Assembly: GCF_029633965.1 (NCBI RefSeq) | Contig: NZ_CP091277.1 | Location: forward strand, 62,001-126,000 | Length of the DNA: 64,000 nucleotides | Direction: 5' to 3' | Source: Methanogenium sp. S4BF | Lineage (GTDB): Archaea > Halobacteriota > Methanomicrobia > Methanomicrobiales > Methanomicrobiaceae | Shown: positions 51,881 through 60,915 of the stretch, piece after piece | Layout: each line of letters begins with the position of its first letter | Position numbering within the stretch: position 1 is the stretch's first letter | Translations under genes and position numbers: made by a program | The notes under the pieces: model-generated | The model's input: only the letters and a program-made list of their open reading frames with translations | The model's database searches: none | Told to the model about the DNA's origin: nothing

Positions 51881-53185
51881 TTAGAGCACCTCCGTCTCGT
51901 AGGCAAATGCAGCGTCCACAACACGTTCATCCTCAAAGTGTCGGCCTATTAACTGCAGGCCGACAGGCATCTTCTCAACGGTTCCACAGGGAACCGATAT
52001 GGCAGGCACTCCTGCGAGATTTGCAGGTACCGTCAGGATATCTGCGAGATACATCGAGAGGGGTTCACTCTTCTCCCCGAGCTTAAATGCGATCTGCGGC
52101 ATGGTCGGGCCTGCGATGAGATCAGCCTCCCTGAATATTCTCAGGAAGTCTTTGCGCACGTTCTCCCGTGCCACCTGTGCCTTAGCATAGTATTTGCCGT
52201 AGTATCCGGCAGAAAGGGCGAATGTCCCCAGCATGATACGGCGCTGCACCTCCTTTCCGAAGAGTGCACCCCGGTGGTCACGGAATTCATCGTGCCATGA
52301 GCGCTTTGTCTCAACGGACGGGCCAAAACGCACTCCGTCGAAGCGGGAGAGGTTTGAGGATGCTTCACTCGTACAGGTCACGTAGTATGCAGCAAGCGCA
52401 TATGCCATCGAGGGAATGGAGCAGGGCATTGTCTCGGCACCGGCATCTTCCAGCTTCCCGATAGCTGTGCGCACGCACTCTGCCACCGCGGGGTCTACGC
52501 CCTCGCCGAAAAATTCGTCCGGGACAGCGATTTTCATGCCTGCAATATCTCCGGACAGGGTGTGCGCATACGGGCGGTCATAGGCTGTCGAATCACGGGG
52601 GTCAGGGCCTGCAATGGCAGACATCAGGATATTGACATCGGTGACGGTCCTGCCCAGAGGGCCTATCTGCTCCAGCGAGTTGGAGTATGCTATGAGGCCG
52701 TAGCGCGAGACACGGCCAAAGGTTGGTTTGAGGCCGACAATGCCACAGAATGCCGCGGGGCACCGGATTGAACCGCCTGTGTCACTGCCGAGCGCCATGT
52801 CAACCATACCGGCGCCGACTGCTGCGGCACTTCCGCCGGATGAACCGCCGGGAACGCGTGATGCATCGTGGGGATTTGTGGTCGGGCCGTATGCACTGTT
52901 TTCGGTGGTTGTCCCCATCCCGAACTCGTCCATATTGGTCTTGCCCACAATGGCAGCGCCTGCCTCCCTGAGGCGTGTTATTACATGTGCATCAAAGGGC
53001 GGGACATATCCGGCAAGGATACGGGATGCACAGGTGGTGGGGATGCCTGCTGTCGAGATATTGTCTTTGACAGCAATTCCTTTTCCTTCAAGCGGGCCGC
53101 CTGTCTCCTCGTACATGGCCACGTCCAGACGGGTAATAAATGCATTCGTCCGGTCTGCTTCATCAAAGAAGTACTCTTTTGCCAT
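51881..53185 (-). CDS. gatA: Asp-tRNA(Asn)/Glu-tRNA(Gln) amidotransferase subunit A
   Basis: Encodes about 434 residues of the amidase-signature glutaminase that releases ammonia for GatB. The Ser-cisSer-Lys triad is visible: lysine in IAVKDNISTAG, and the serines in PGGSSGGSAAAV and SDTGGSIRCPAAF. ATG 53185 is preferred since GGGTGAT lies six nucleotides before it; a GTG at 53191 would overlap gatC as GTGA. It lies between gatC and gatB. Confidence 0.96.
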   Translation of the reverse strand: MAKEYFFDEADRTNAFITRLDVAMYEETGGPLEGKGIAVKDNISTAGIPTTCASRILAGYVPPFDAHVITRLREAGAAIVGKTNMDEFGMGTTTENSAYGPTTNPHDASRVPGGSSGGSAAAVGAGMVDMALGSDTGGSIRCPAAFCGIVGLKPTFGRVSRYGLIAYSNSLEQIGPLGRTVTDVNILMSAIAGPDPRDSTAYDRPYAHTLSGDIAGMKIAVPDEFFGEGVDPAVAECVRTAIGKLEDAGAETMPCSIPSMAYALAAYYVTCTSEASSNLSRFDGVRFGPSVETKRSWHDEFRDHRGALFGKEVQRRIMLGTFALSAGYYGKYYAKAQVARENVRKDFLRIFREADLIAGPTMPQIAFKLGEKSEPLSMYLADILTVPANLAGVPAISVPCGTVEKMPVGLQLIGRHFEDERVVDAAFAYETEVL

Positions 53186-53187
53186 TG

Positions 53188-53457
53188 TCACATCACCCGC
53201 GGTGCCCTGATATGCCCGTCTTCCGTCTCATGGGCGTTAGCACATGCTGCTTCCTGTGTCAGTGAAGGGGTGACCTCATCCTCACGCAGGACATTAACAA
53301 GATCGGCAACGCCTTCTTCACCTTCACTGACGGTATCCAGGATATCAAAATATTCAAGTATATGATTGAACTGGGAGGTAAATTCTGCCAGTTCCTCTTT
53401 TTGTATATGGATATCTGCAAGTTTTGCAATTCCTTCTACATCATTTTCCAAAACCAT
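53188..53457 (-). CDS. gatC: Asp-tRNA(Asn)/Glu-tRNA(Gln) amidotransferase subunit C
   Basis: Encodes the 89-residue structural subunit that stabilises GatA with GatB. The GIAKLADIHIQKEELAEF helix and the LREDEVTPS segment are family marks. First gene of gatC-gatA-gatB and 14 nt after the PP-loop gene, so it may share a transcript with it. Confidence 0.93.
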   Translation of the reverse strand: MVLENDVEGIAKLADIHIQKEELAEFTSQFNHILEYFDILDTVSEGEEGVADLVNVLREDEVTPSLTQEAACANAHETEDGHIRAPRVM

Positions 53458-53471
53458 ACGTTTCGCGCCCT

Positions 53472-54458
53472 TCAGAGTTGATTCATGTACCCTTGTACTG
53501 AGTTTTTATAACCGTTTTTGCGTGCGGCCTGCTGGATGACCTTCCAGATGCCGCTTCCGTACTGCATTGCCTTCTTCTCATAACAGGCGGTTTCCCGCGT
53601 CATATAGCTGCATGCGACCTTTCTGAGGGGGCGTTTTCGGATTCCCCCTGATACTTTGGTATGGGCAGGAATTGCTTCCGCAGCGCGCACAACGCGTATA
53701 TCAAGAAACGGGCAGGAAATAAGGCAGCCAAAAAGACCGGCCACCGCCTGGTCGCGTGCGCCCTGAAGTGCAAGGCCGGCGAAGTCATCCCGAAAGAGAC
53801 GCTCAATGTCAGCAGCATCAAGATACCGGGAATATCCTCCAAAGAGTTCGTCTGCCCCCTGACCCGCGAGAATGCGGGAATATCCGATCTCCCCTGCCCA
53901 TTGCGCAACGAAATAGAGCGTTGCCGCAATCGATGCATCGACCGGTGTGACACGGGGGATTACCTTCATCACCGCTTTCAGGGCGTCTTCGACATCTTCC
54001 GGGGAGACGGTGACGCAGGTATGGTCCAGACCAATTTCACGTGCCACACTGGTTGCATGGCACAGATCATGTGAGCCGTCAATTCCCACAGTCACGCAGG
54101 GGAGTCCTGCAATGGCTGCAATAAGAGCGGAATCAACACCACCGGAGAATGCTACGACTCCTTCGGAACTTCTGAGCCGCACTGCCGTTTCAATAGCATC
54201 TGCGAGCGGCAGAAGGGGAGGTTTTGGCCTCACATGACCTGTCACCACTCTCTTCTCCATCACCACTCCTGCATCGCATCTGCCGGGAACGATACCCATC
54301 TGATCACGTGCGCATCCATTCTCCCAGGAAAGAAAAAACTCTCCCCCGCATGAGGTGAGCCAGTCTGTCCCTTCACAGAGACGGCAGGCAATCTCTTCAG
54401 CGGTACACACCGTACCGTCTGTTTCTATCCAGCCCTTCAGGCTAATCTCCGCTGCCAT
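53472..54458 (-). CDS. Asparagine-synthetase-like PP-loop protein without active glutaminase
   Basis: Encodes 328 residues. The ATP-pyrophosphatase loop is SGGVDS at 105-110, with GQGADELFGGY near residue 197, both as in AsnB. The first about 75 residues look like a shrunken class II glutaminase core (CGGEFFLSWENG then ARDQMGIVPG), but the nucleophilic Cys2 is absent, so glutamine cannot be used. It may be an ammonia-dependent asparagine synthetase or amidate another substrate. It lies directly before gatC-gatA-gatB, the tRNA-dependent asparagine route, which makes its role worth testing. Confidence 0.82.
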   Translation of the reverse strand: MAAEISLKGWIETDGTVCTAEEIACRLCEGTDWLTSCGGEFFLSWENGCARDQMGIVPGRCDAGVVMEKRVVTGHVRPKPPLLPLADAIETAVRLRSSEGVVAFSGGVDSALIAAIAGLPCVTVGIDGSHDLCHATSVAREIGLDHTCVTVSPEDVEDALKAVMKVIPRVTPVDASIAATLYFVAQWAGEIGYSRILAGQGADELFGGYSRYLDAADIERLFRDDFAGLALQGARDQAVAGLFGCLISCPFLDIRVVRAAEAIPAHTKVSGGIRKRPLRKVACSYMTRETACYEKKAMQYGSGIWKVIQQAARKNGYKNSVQGYMNQL

Positions 54459-54643
54459 CTCTTTGCCCCGTTCCTGATATGTCCGGTCCTTTTGTACAAT
54501 ATCTTCACTGAGTAGAAAAAGAATGTGAATTTGGCCAGTCCGGGGGCCGGCATCGGCTGGCCTGCCCTCTCCCCGGAAGGGGTATTCACCTGTTCATGCA
54601 GGAATTGTCGGTTTATATCCCGAAAGAAAGATATGCGGCATCT

Positions 54644-55363
54644 TCATTCCGCCTGCCTGTCGGTGGGTGCCGGGTTCTGCTCGAGCATCCTTTTGTACCA
54701 GACAAACCATGGTGTGTCCAGAAACCCGATGATATTTTTGGCGACGATCTGGCCGATAATGAGTGGCAAAAGAGGAGCCACCCCGGCAAAGGCGATGGTG
54801 ACGAAGATGATGGAGTCAAGGGTCAGGCCGACGGCATCACTGGACACAGACCGCAGGATGATCCGCTTTTCATAGCGCTTCTTAAGGCCGGCAAATATGC
54901 GTGCGTCAATCGTCTGGGTAATGAGAAACGATACCCATGACGCGATGGTGAGACGGATGCCGAAGGTGAAGATCTCCTGCCATGCCTCTTCATAGGCAAA
55001 GAAGGGAGCCGGTGTGAGCGAATTGGTCATGACAAAGAAGATGACCAGGAGCACCTGTGTCACAAATGCGATGAATATGGCAATCTGGGCCCGTTTCATC
55101 CCATACACCTCATTGATCATATCAATTGCCTGCGAGATGAACGGGTAGATAAACACAGCCGCCGGTGCGAGGAATACATAGATGCCGATATCAAACTCCA
55201 CCACGCGTGCGGCGAGAATCTGGGATGCGGCGAGATACACCGCATAGATGGCAACGAGTGCGGCATACCCGTATTCCCGTTTATTGTTCAGCATCCACGC
55301 AGCCGCATACGTAACGATGGTGAGGCTTACTGCCCAGTATATCCAGACTACAGGGAATGTCAT
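54644..55363 (-). CDS. YhhQ/QueT-type 7-deazaguanine precursor transporter family
   Basis: Encodes 239 residues with about six or seven membrane helices. The family marks AAQILAARVVEF-like (AASQILAARVVEF), FIYPFISQAIDMINEVYG and the DAVGLTLDSIIFVTIAF helix match the YhhQ family (COG1738), importers of queuosine precursors such as preQ0 or preQ1. In archaea an imported 7-deazaguanine would feed archaeosine in tRNA. No archaeosine enzyme is nearby. Single gene. Confidence 0.85.
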   Translation of the reverse strand: MTFPVVWIYWAVSLTIVTYAAAWMLNNKREYGYAALVAIYAVYLAASQILAARVVEFDIGIYVFLAPAAVFIYPFISQAIDMINEVYGMKRAQIAIFIAFVTQVLLVIFFVMTNSLTPAPFFAYEEAWQEIFTFGIRLTIASWVSFLITQTIDARIFAGLKKRYEKRIILRSVSSDAVGLTLDSIIFVTIAFAGVAPLLPLIIGQIVAKNIIGFLDTPWFVWYKRMLEQNPAPTDRQAE

Positions 55364-55478
55364 CGTTTTTCCTCTTTAAGCAGTCGCAACCGTGCTGTGA
55401 CCACCCGGTGTCTGGAGCGAAACGAAATCTGAGATAGCATCTTTGTAAAAATGGATTGTCAGGGAAATATCTTCCCGG

Positions 55479-56819
55479 TTATGTGGTGAGCGGCCCCAGT
55501 TTTTCGGCGAGGGCTTCCACCTGCGCGACAGCGGTTCCGATGTAGTTGTCCGGATTCAGGAGCGCCACAATCTCATCATAGGTGAGATGGGTGGCAACTG
55601 CCTCATCCTCTGAAAATACCTCTGCAACCGGGCGTTTCTCCTCCAGAGCAATCATACAGGCGACCCGTACCCGTTCATGGGCGTCCTGCCGGTCCATCCC
55701 GCGCTTCGTCAGTTCGATCATTACGGATTCTGCCATATTCACGCCATGGAGCAGGTCGAGATTCTTTCGGATATTATCTTCGCGGATCCGCAGCCCGGTG
55801 AGCACCTTTGTCATGACCGTCAGGATGTGATCGCAGAGAATGCTTGTCTCAGGGAAGGTGATCCGTTCGCATGACGAGTTGGTGAGGTCCCGCTCATCCC
55901 AGAGGACATTGTTTGCGAGGGCCGGCTCAACCATGGCCCGGACGATACGGGCGAGACCTGATACCTGTTCTGACTTAATCGGGTTGCGCTTGTGCGGCAT
56001 GGTGGAAGAGCCGACCTGGTTTTTGCCAAAGGACTCTTCCAGCTCACCGATCTCAGAGCGCTGCATCATCCGCACTTCAAGGGCAATCTTGTCCAGTGTG
56101 GTGGCCACATTTGCAAGGAACATGATATACTCTGCAAACCGGTCACGCTGGATGACCTGACTGGAGACATCCACCGGGGTCAGCCCGAGATATTCCATCA
56201 TATTGGCCATGACTGCAGTGCCCGCCTCTCCGAGAGATGCCTGTGTTCCCACAGCACCGGTCATCTGGCCGACCGCTGCACGCGGACGGAGCTGTTCCAG
56301 TCGCTCAATATGACGGGATACCTCAGACGCCCAGATGGCAAACCGGAGGCCGTAGGTGGTGGGCACGCCAATCTGGCCATGGGTACGCCCGGCGCAAACC
56401 AGATTCTTTGTCTCAATGCTGCGCTCTAAGAGCACACCAAGCAGGGTTCTGAGTTTCTGCTCGATGATGCCGAGGCTCTCTTTCACCTGAAGACCGGTTG
56501 CGGTGTCGAGAATATCATTTGATGTGGCTCCGTAGTGGACCCATCGTGCAGACCCACCACAGACTTCGGAGAGGGCCTTTACGATGGCCATCATATCGTG
56601 ATTGATCTCTTCTTCAATCTCCTTTGCGCGTGCAAGGGAGGCGTCTGGTGCGTGCGCCTCTATTTCATCGGCAGCAGCCTGCGGAATAACTCCTGCCTTT
56701 GCCTCTGCGACAGCAAGGCCGACTTCAGCTGAAACAACACAGCGAAACCGGTTCTCTTCATCCCAGACAGCTCGCATCTCCTGAGTGCCGTACCGGAAGT
56801 CGATGGGGTGGATTGCCAT
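55479..56819 (-). CDS. purB: Adenylosuccinate lyase
   Basis: Encodes 446 residues that split SAICAR and adenylosuccinate in purine synthesis. The fumarase/aspartase-superfamily signature GSSTMPHKRNPIKSE with its mobile serine loop is intact, as are HYGATSNDI and TVGTHGQ-like RTHGQIGVPTTY. Full length and family start (MAIHPIDFRYG). Single gene; the PspC gene follows in the same direction upstream at 57187. Confidence 0.96.
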   Translation of the reverse strand: MAIHPIDFRYGTQEMRAVWDEENRFRCVVSAEVGLAVAEAKAGVIPQAAADEIEAHAPDASLARAKEIEEEINHDMMAIVKALSEVCGGSARWVHYGATSNDILDTATGLQVKESLGIIEQKLRTLLGVLLERSIETKNLVCAGRTHGQIGVPTTYGLRFAIWASEVSRHIERLEQLRPRAAVGQMTGAVGTQASLGEAGTAVMANMMEYLGLTPVDVSSQVIQRDRFAEYIMFLANVATTLDKIALEVRMMQRSEIGELEESFGKNQVGSSTMPHKRNPIKSEQVSGLARIVRAMVEPALANNVLWDERDLTNSSCERITFPETSILCDHILTVMTKVLTGLRIREDNIRKNLDLLHGVNMAESVMIELTKRGMDRQDAHERVRVACMIALEEKRPVAEVFSEDEAVATHLTYDEIVALLNPDNYIGTAVAQVEALAEKLGPLTT

Positions 56820-56950
56820 AGTACTCTATACATGCGGCCGGATGCGCAAAAATGGTTTGTAGAAAACGGGGGTGAAAGGTACGTTTCAGGCACTGTTCAG
56901 ATGAAAAGATCCGATGAGTTCTCCTTTCGATGAAGGGGAGTTGTCTGATG

Positions 56951-57187
56951 TTATTCTCTGATGCGGTATTCTGCATCAATGATCATCGGGTCGCTCTCTT
57001 CCGGCATCAGGGCCCAGAGGACAATGTAGAGGAGTGTCATGGGCAAAAAATACGTGAATATCGTGAGCACCACCCAGACAATCCTGATCAGCGTGGGACT
57101 GACGTGCAGATAGCCGCCAATGCCGGCACAAACGCCTCCCAGCATCCGGTTGTCAGCAGACCGACCGAAACGGCGTGATGATTCCAT
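56951..57187 (-). CDS. PspC-domain membrane protein
   Basis: Encodes 78 residues. The PspC motif RMLGGVCAGIGGYLHVSPTL is followed by one long hydrophobic region (LIRIVWVVLTIFTYFLPMTL) that fits the usual membrane helix, and a short charged tail. Stand-alone PspC proteins are linked to envelope stress in bacteria; in archaea the role is unknown. ATG 57187 gives the family N-terminus; a longer frame to 57280 is not supported. Divergent from the helicase. Confidence 0.85.
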   Translation of the reverse strand: MESSRRFGRSADNRMLGGVCAGIGGYLHVSPTLIRIVWVVLTIFTYFLPMTLLYIVLWALMPEESDPMIIDAEYRIRE

Positions 57188-57292
57188 ACGTAATGTATCT
57201 TCTGCCTCCCGGATAAATTTCTTTGTGCAGTACGATCCCCGCCGGTCCATACCCAAGAGTAGATGATGCACCACAGACAAATATGGGGGTTA

Positions 57293-59296
57293 ATGGGCGT
57301 CAGAGGTGACTATTTTCCGTACGGGTCATACCGTCCCCACCAGGAAGATATGCTGGATATGGCAGCTGCCTGTGCACGGGAAGGCGGCATCGGGATGATT
57401 GATGCCCCGACAGGCTGCGGTAAATCAAGTGTAGTTTCAGCCCTCCTTGAAGAGGCAAACGGCAGAAAAGTCATTGTCGCAGTACGGACGGTCAGTCAGC
57501 TCAATACGTTTGTGCGTGAACTTGAACTCGTCCGGAAAAAACATCCGAATCTGCGGTACTCCTATCTTGTCGGCAAACGCCAGATGTGCCCGATGGGAGG
57601 AGAGGGGGACACCTATCGTGTCTGTGAGGGACTGAAGGCATTCTCCACTTCCCTGATGCGCGAACGTGCGCGGAAAGGTGCACATGTACCGGCCAATGAC
57701 AAAATCATTGACGAACAGGTCCGGAAACAGGATGTGGACCACCCCCTCCTGTGCCCCTATTTCATCCGGAGCCGGGTCTTTATTGAGGGAGCGGACGGTC
57801 TGCGGATGGTGCCCTCAGGGACCCTCAAGACCCGTGCTGATCAGGTGGCACGGACACAGGTTTCACCCGATCGACTTCATGAATTCTCCAAAGGTCTCTG
57901 TCCGTATGAGGTAATGCTGCAGGCTGCACGGGATGCTGATGTGATACTGCTCAATTTCCACCATCTCTTTAACACAGACATTCGTGACCAGCTGTACCAG
58001 TCGCTGGGTATTGAAGCGGAGAATGCCCTGCTTCTGGTTGATGAGGCGCACAACTGCGGAGATACCGTTGAGAGCATCCAGTCTGTCACGCTCTTCCGTG
58101 CTTCGCTTGATCAGGGCATGATTGAACTGGGAAGAATGCGGGGGCGTGTCTCAGGAGTCGATGCCCTCCTGAATATGCTGCCCCGTGTCGGGCAGTTTAT
58201 GGACTCCCTGCAGCGGTCATTCAAGGAAGAGGACTGGTTTGACCCCGCGACCTTTGTCCGCTTTGTGCTTTCCGGGAGCCTCTATCAGCGCATTGATGAA
58301 ATAGTTGACGACCTTCTCAAGGCGGAAGAGACGTATCATGAGGCGCAGAAACAGGCGGGTGACTTCAAAGAGAGTGCTGTGGAGCGGCTGACTGCCTTTT
58401 TCTACCGGATTATGCGGGCGCTTGACGACCCTGCCTTTCTCACTCTCTACCGGAAGAAGGGGGAGGAGATCTCTCTTCAGGTGCGCAATATTGACCCCTC
58501 ATCAACCATGAAGGACATTGCATCCTATCATGCCTGCGCCATTTTTATCAGCGGCACGCTTTCTCCGGTGGACAGGTATCGGCGCCTCTATTTTGAAGAC
58601 CTTCCGGTTAAGACTCTCAGCCTTCCAAATGCGTTCCCACGCGAAAACCGTGCGCTTTTTTGTGCACGGGACGTCACCTCCACCTACCGGATGCGGCGGG
58701 ATGCCGGAAATACGGAGCGTATTGAGGGGTATATCCGCAGTTTTGCGGCTCTTCCCGGAAGTCTGGCCGTATATTTCCCGTCATATGAACTGCTGGAGCG
58801 GTTCACAGCACGCCTCCCGTCACGCCTGAACCGAAAGAAGGTCTTTATTGAATCATCGTCATCATCGGATGCGGCGGGTGACCTCCGGGAGTTTATGTCC
58901 CTCCCGTCCCGCGGGGAGTTTGGTATTCTTTTTGGTGTCTGCGGCGGAAAATGGAGTGAAGGGCTGGATTACCGGGGGGAACTGCTATCCGGTGCTCTGG
59001 TATTCGGCCTGCCGCTTGCGCCGTTCACGGAAGTGCGGCGGATGACAAATCAATATTTCAAAAACAAATTCGGGCGGGAGGGGGAGTTCATCTCGTACAC
59101 CATGCCTGCCATAAACCGGGTCCTGCAGGCGCTTGGCCGCGTGCTGCGCACACCGGAAGACCGTGGTGTTCTTCTTATAGGGGAAAGCCGGTTTCTTGAG
59201 GATGAAGTCCATAGTGGTCTTCCCCCCTGGATGCAGGAAGAGATGGTGCCATGCACGCTCTCCTCGTTTATTGAAGAGGCCAAATCGTGGCGCTGA
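57293..59296 (+). CDS. XPD/Rad3-type 5'-3' DNA helicase
   Basis: Encodes 667 residues of superfamily 2. Walker A DAPTGCGKSS at 38-47, iron-sulfur cysteines in RQMCPMGG, YRVCEGLK, LLCPYFI and KGLCPYEVM (four cysteines, as in XPD), Walker B LLLVDEAHNCGD, and late motifs (SEGLDYRGE-like WSEGLDYRGEL and ALGRVLRTPEDRG). It unwinds DNA in nucleotide excision repair. ATG 57293 is chosen for the GGGGG run eight nucleotides upstream; Met codons at 57263 and 57266 are alternatives. It overlaps the methylguanine methyltransferase gene, a second DNA repair gene. Confidence 0.93.
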   Translation: MGVRGDYFPYGSYRPHQEDMLDMAAACAREGGIGMIDAPTGCGKSSVVSALLEEANGRKVIVAVRTVSQLNTFVRELELVRKKHPNLRYSYLVGKRQMCPMGGEGDTYRVCEGLKAFSTSLMRERARKGAHVPANDKIIDEQVRKQDVDHPLLCPYFIRSRVFIEGADGLRMVPSGTLKTRADQVARTQVSPDRLHEFSKGLCPYEVMLQAARDADVILLNFHHLFNTDIRDQLYQSLGIEAENALLLVDEAHNCGDTVESIQSVTLFRASLDQGMIELGRMRGRVSGVDALLNMLPRVGQFMDSLQRSFKEEDWFDPATFVRFVLSGSLYQRIDEIVDDLLKAEETYHEAQKQAGDFKESAVERLTAFFYRIMRALDDPAFLTLYRKKGEEISLQVRNIDPSSTMKDIASYHACAIFISGTLSPVDRYRRLYFEDLPVKTLSLPNAFPRENRALFCARDVTSTYRMRRDAGNTERIEGYIRSFAALPGSLAVYFPSYELLERFTARLPSRLNRKKVFIESSSSSDAAGDLREFMSLPSRGEFGILFGVCGGKWSEGLDYRGELLSGALVFGLPLAPFTEVRRMTNQYFKNKFGREGEFISYTMPAINRVLQALGRVLRTPEDRGVLLIGESRFLEDEVHSGLPPWMQEEMVPCTLSSFIEEAKSWR

Positions 59297-59727
59297 CGTC
59301 CGGAGCCTGCCGGTTTGATCTCTGGTGGGTGCATGTTGACTGGTCAGATGACTGTATCCATCGTATATCATTTGCAAAGAGCGGTGAGGAAGGTCCGGTG
59401 CCCCCCTCCCTCAGGGCATACTGTGCGGGAACCCTGCGGGAGACGCTTCCCCTCCGGTCCGCTGCAACAGAGGATAATGCACCCTATGCTGCCGTGTATC
59501 GTGCGGTCTGCCGAATTCCGTATGGACAGACGGCTACATACGGGGAGATTGCATTGGAGTGTGGGACCTCCCCGAGGGCCGTCGGAATGGCAATGCGGAG
59601 AAATCCAACTCCTCTGGTTGTTCCCTGTCACCGTGTTGTGGCAAAGAACGGACCTGGGGGGTATACGCCCGATATTTCAATAAAATATGCACTTCTTGCG
59701 ATGGAACAGCAGGAGTTACAGTCCTAA
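59287..59727 (+). CDS. ogt: Methylated-DNA--protein-cysteine methyltransferase
   Basis: Encodes 146 residues. The suicide-acceptor cysteine is C114 in VVPCHRVVAKNG; the arginine-finger helix (SPRAVGMAMRRNP) and RIPYGQTATYGEIA also match. It repairs O6-alkylguanine. The GTG start lies inside the end of the helicase gene (10-nt overlap), so the two repair genes are translationally coupled. The N-terminal domain is short and degenerate, as in many archaeal members. Confidence 0.94.
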   Translation: MALTSGACRFDLWWVHVDWSDDCIHRISFAKSGEEGPVPPSLRAYCAGTLRETLPLRSAATEDNAPYAAVYRAVCRIPYGQTATYGEIALECGTSPRAVGMAMRRNPTPLVVPCHRVVAKNGPGGYTPDISIKYALLAMEQQELQS

Positions 59728-59745
59728 ATGCCGAATCAGGGCGGG

Positions 59746-59889
59746 TTAATCCCACCGGAAACCGTTGATTATTTTCTTCCGGGTAAGGGCATGCGTTCTG
59801 TCCGGTCCCCATATGGGTGTTCTTCCTATTCCCTCCAGTAATCTTCGTGAGAGTATCAAAGGGAGTCGGCAGCGCCGTGGATTTACCAT
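59746..59889 (-). CDS. Candidate 47-residue basic protein
   Basis: Encodes 47 residues (MVNPRRCRLPLILSRR at the start, ending NGFRWD), with about ten arginines and a net strong positive charge. Support: AGGGGGA seven nucleotides before the ATG, and a TATTTAAAT-like box (ATTTAAAT near 59951-59958) suitably upstream on the minus strand. It fills most of the 266-nt gap between ogt and panE. No family is recognised and a chance open frame is possible; a longer start at 59952 is unlikely. Confidence 0.4.
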   Translation of the reverse strand: MVNPRRCRLPLILSRRLLEGIGRTPIWGPDRTHALTRKKIINGFRWD

Positions 59890-59993
59890 CACAATTTCCC
59901 CCTTGGCACTGGTATGGCCCCCTAACCTCTTCGGGGCTGAAACAATGACCATTTAAATGTACTGAGGGCATATCTATCACGTACCGGAAGATC

Positions 59994-60908
59994 ATGAAGA
60001 TAGCAGTACTTGGGGCAGGTGCAGTCGGGCTTTCCATTGCTGCCCGCCTCTCATCACTGGCAGAAGTCCATGCGGTTTCACGACCACGGCATGCAGACGC
60101 CGTCACACGTCTTGGGCTGCGCCTTACCGGCCTTTGGGGCGATGAGACCTATTTCTTTCCCTGCGCCACAGACCTTCCTGGCGATGAATATGATTATATT
60201 CTTATTACATCCAAGGCGACGCAGACACGGGAGATCTGTGAACAGTTTAAGGACAGATTCGGGAATGCCGCTGTTGTGTCCATTCAGAATGGAATAGGAA
60301 ATGAGGAAATAATCAGTGAATATACCGGCAATGTAATCGGCGCCATGATCATCACCGGATTTGAATGGCGGGGTGACGCTGACATTCATATCTCGGTTAT
60401 CGGAGGGGATGCACAGTTTGGCCTGTTCCCGGACGGATGTGACGACCGTGTTTTCTCCCTTGCCGGACTCTTTGAAAAGGCGGGGATTGTCGCTGTTGCG
60501 ACAGATTCAATACGGACAGCTATCTGGGGGAAGACTATCTACAATGCGGCGTTAAATCCGCTTGGTGCAATTATGGGGGTGCCGTACGGCACCCTCCGGA
60601 ATCCGTATGCCTGGGAAGTAATAACAGACATCGTACAGGAAGCGTACGCCGTTGCAGATGCGGAAGGCATCATACTGGAACATCCTACGGCGGATGCGTA
60701 TCTGGAATACCTGCATGATGTACAGGTTCCTGCAACCGCCAGCCATCATTCATCCATGTACCAGGCACTGTCAGCCGGAAAACGCACAGAAATTGCCTTT
60801 ATAAACGGGGCCCTGGTTACAAAAGGGAACGCACATGGCATTCACACCCCCGCAAACGAGTTCCTCACCCGGCTCATCCGGTTCCGGGAAACACTGGGAG
60901 ATTCGTGA
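59994..60908 (+). CDS. panE: 2-Dehydropantoate 2-reductase (ketopantoate reductase)
   Basis: Encodes 304 residues of a Rossmann-fold reductase, starting KIAVLGAGAVGLSIAARL with the GxGxxG nucleotide site, a conserved TSKATQT lysine loop and the C-terminal helical domain (GKTIYNAALNPLGAI and HHSSMYQALSAGKRTEI). It reduces ketopantoate with NAD(P)H toward pantoate and coenzyme A. First gene of panE-mobA-rlmH. A CATATCTATC box about 25 nt before the ATG is the likely TATA element. Confidence 0.92.
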   Translation: MKIAVLGAGAVGLSIAARLSSLAEVHAVSRPRHADAVTRLGLRLTGLWGDETYFFPCATDLPGDEYDYILITSKATQTREICEQFKDRFGNAAVVSIQNGIGNEEIISEYTGNVIGAMIITGFEWRGDADIHISVIGGDAQFGLFPDGCDDRVFSLAGLFEKAGIVAVATDSIRTAIWGKTIYNAALNPLGAIMGVPYGTLRNPYAWEVITDIVQEAYAVADAEGIILEHPTADAYLEYLHDVQVPATASHHSSMYQALSAGKRTEIAFINGALVTKGNAHGIHTPANEFLTRLIRFRETLGDS

Positions 60909-60915
60909 TTATTTC

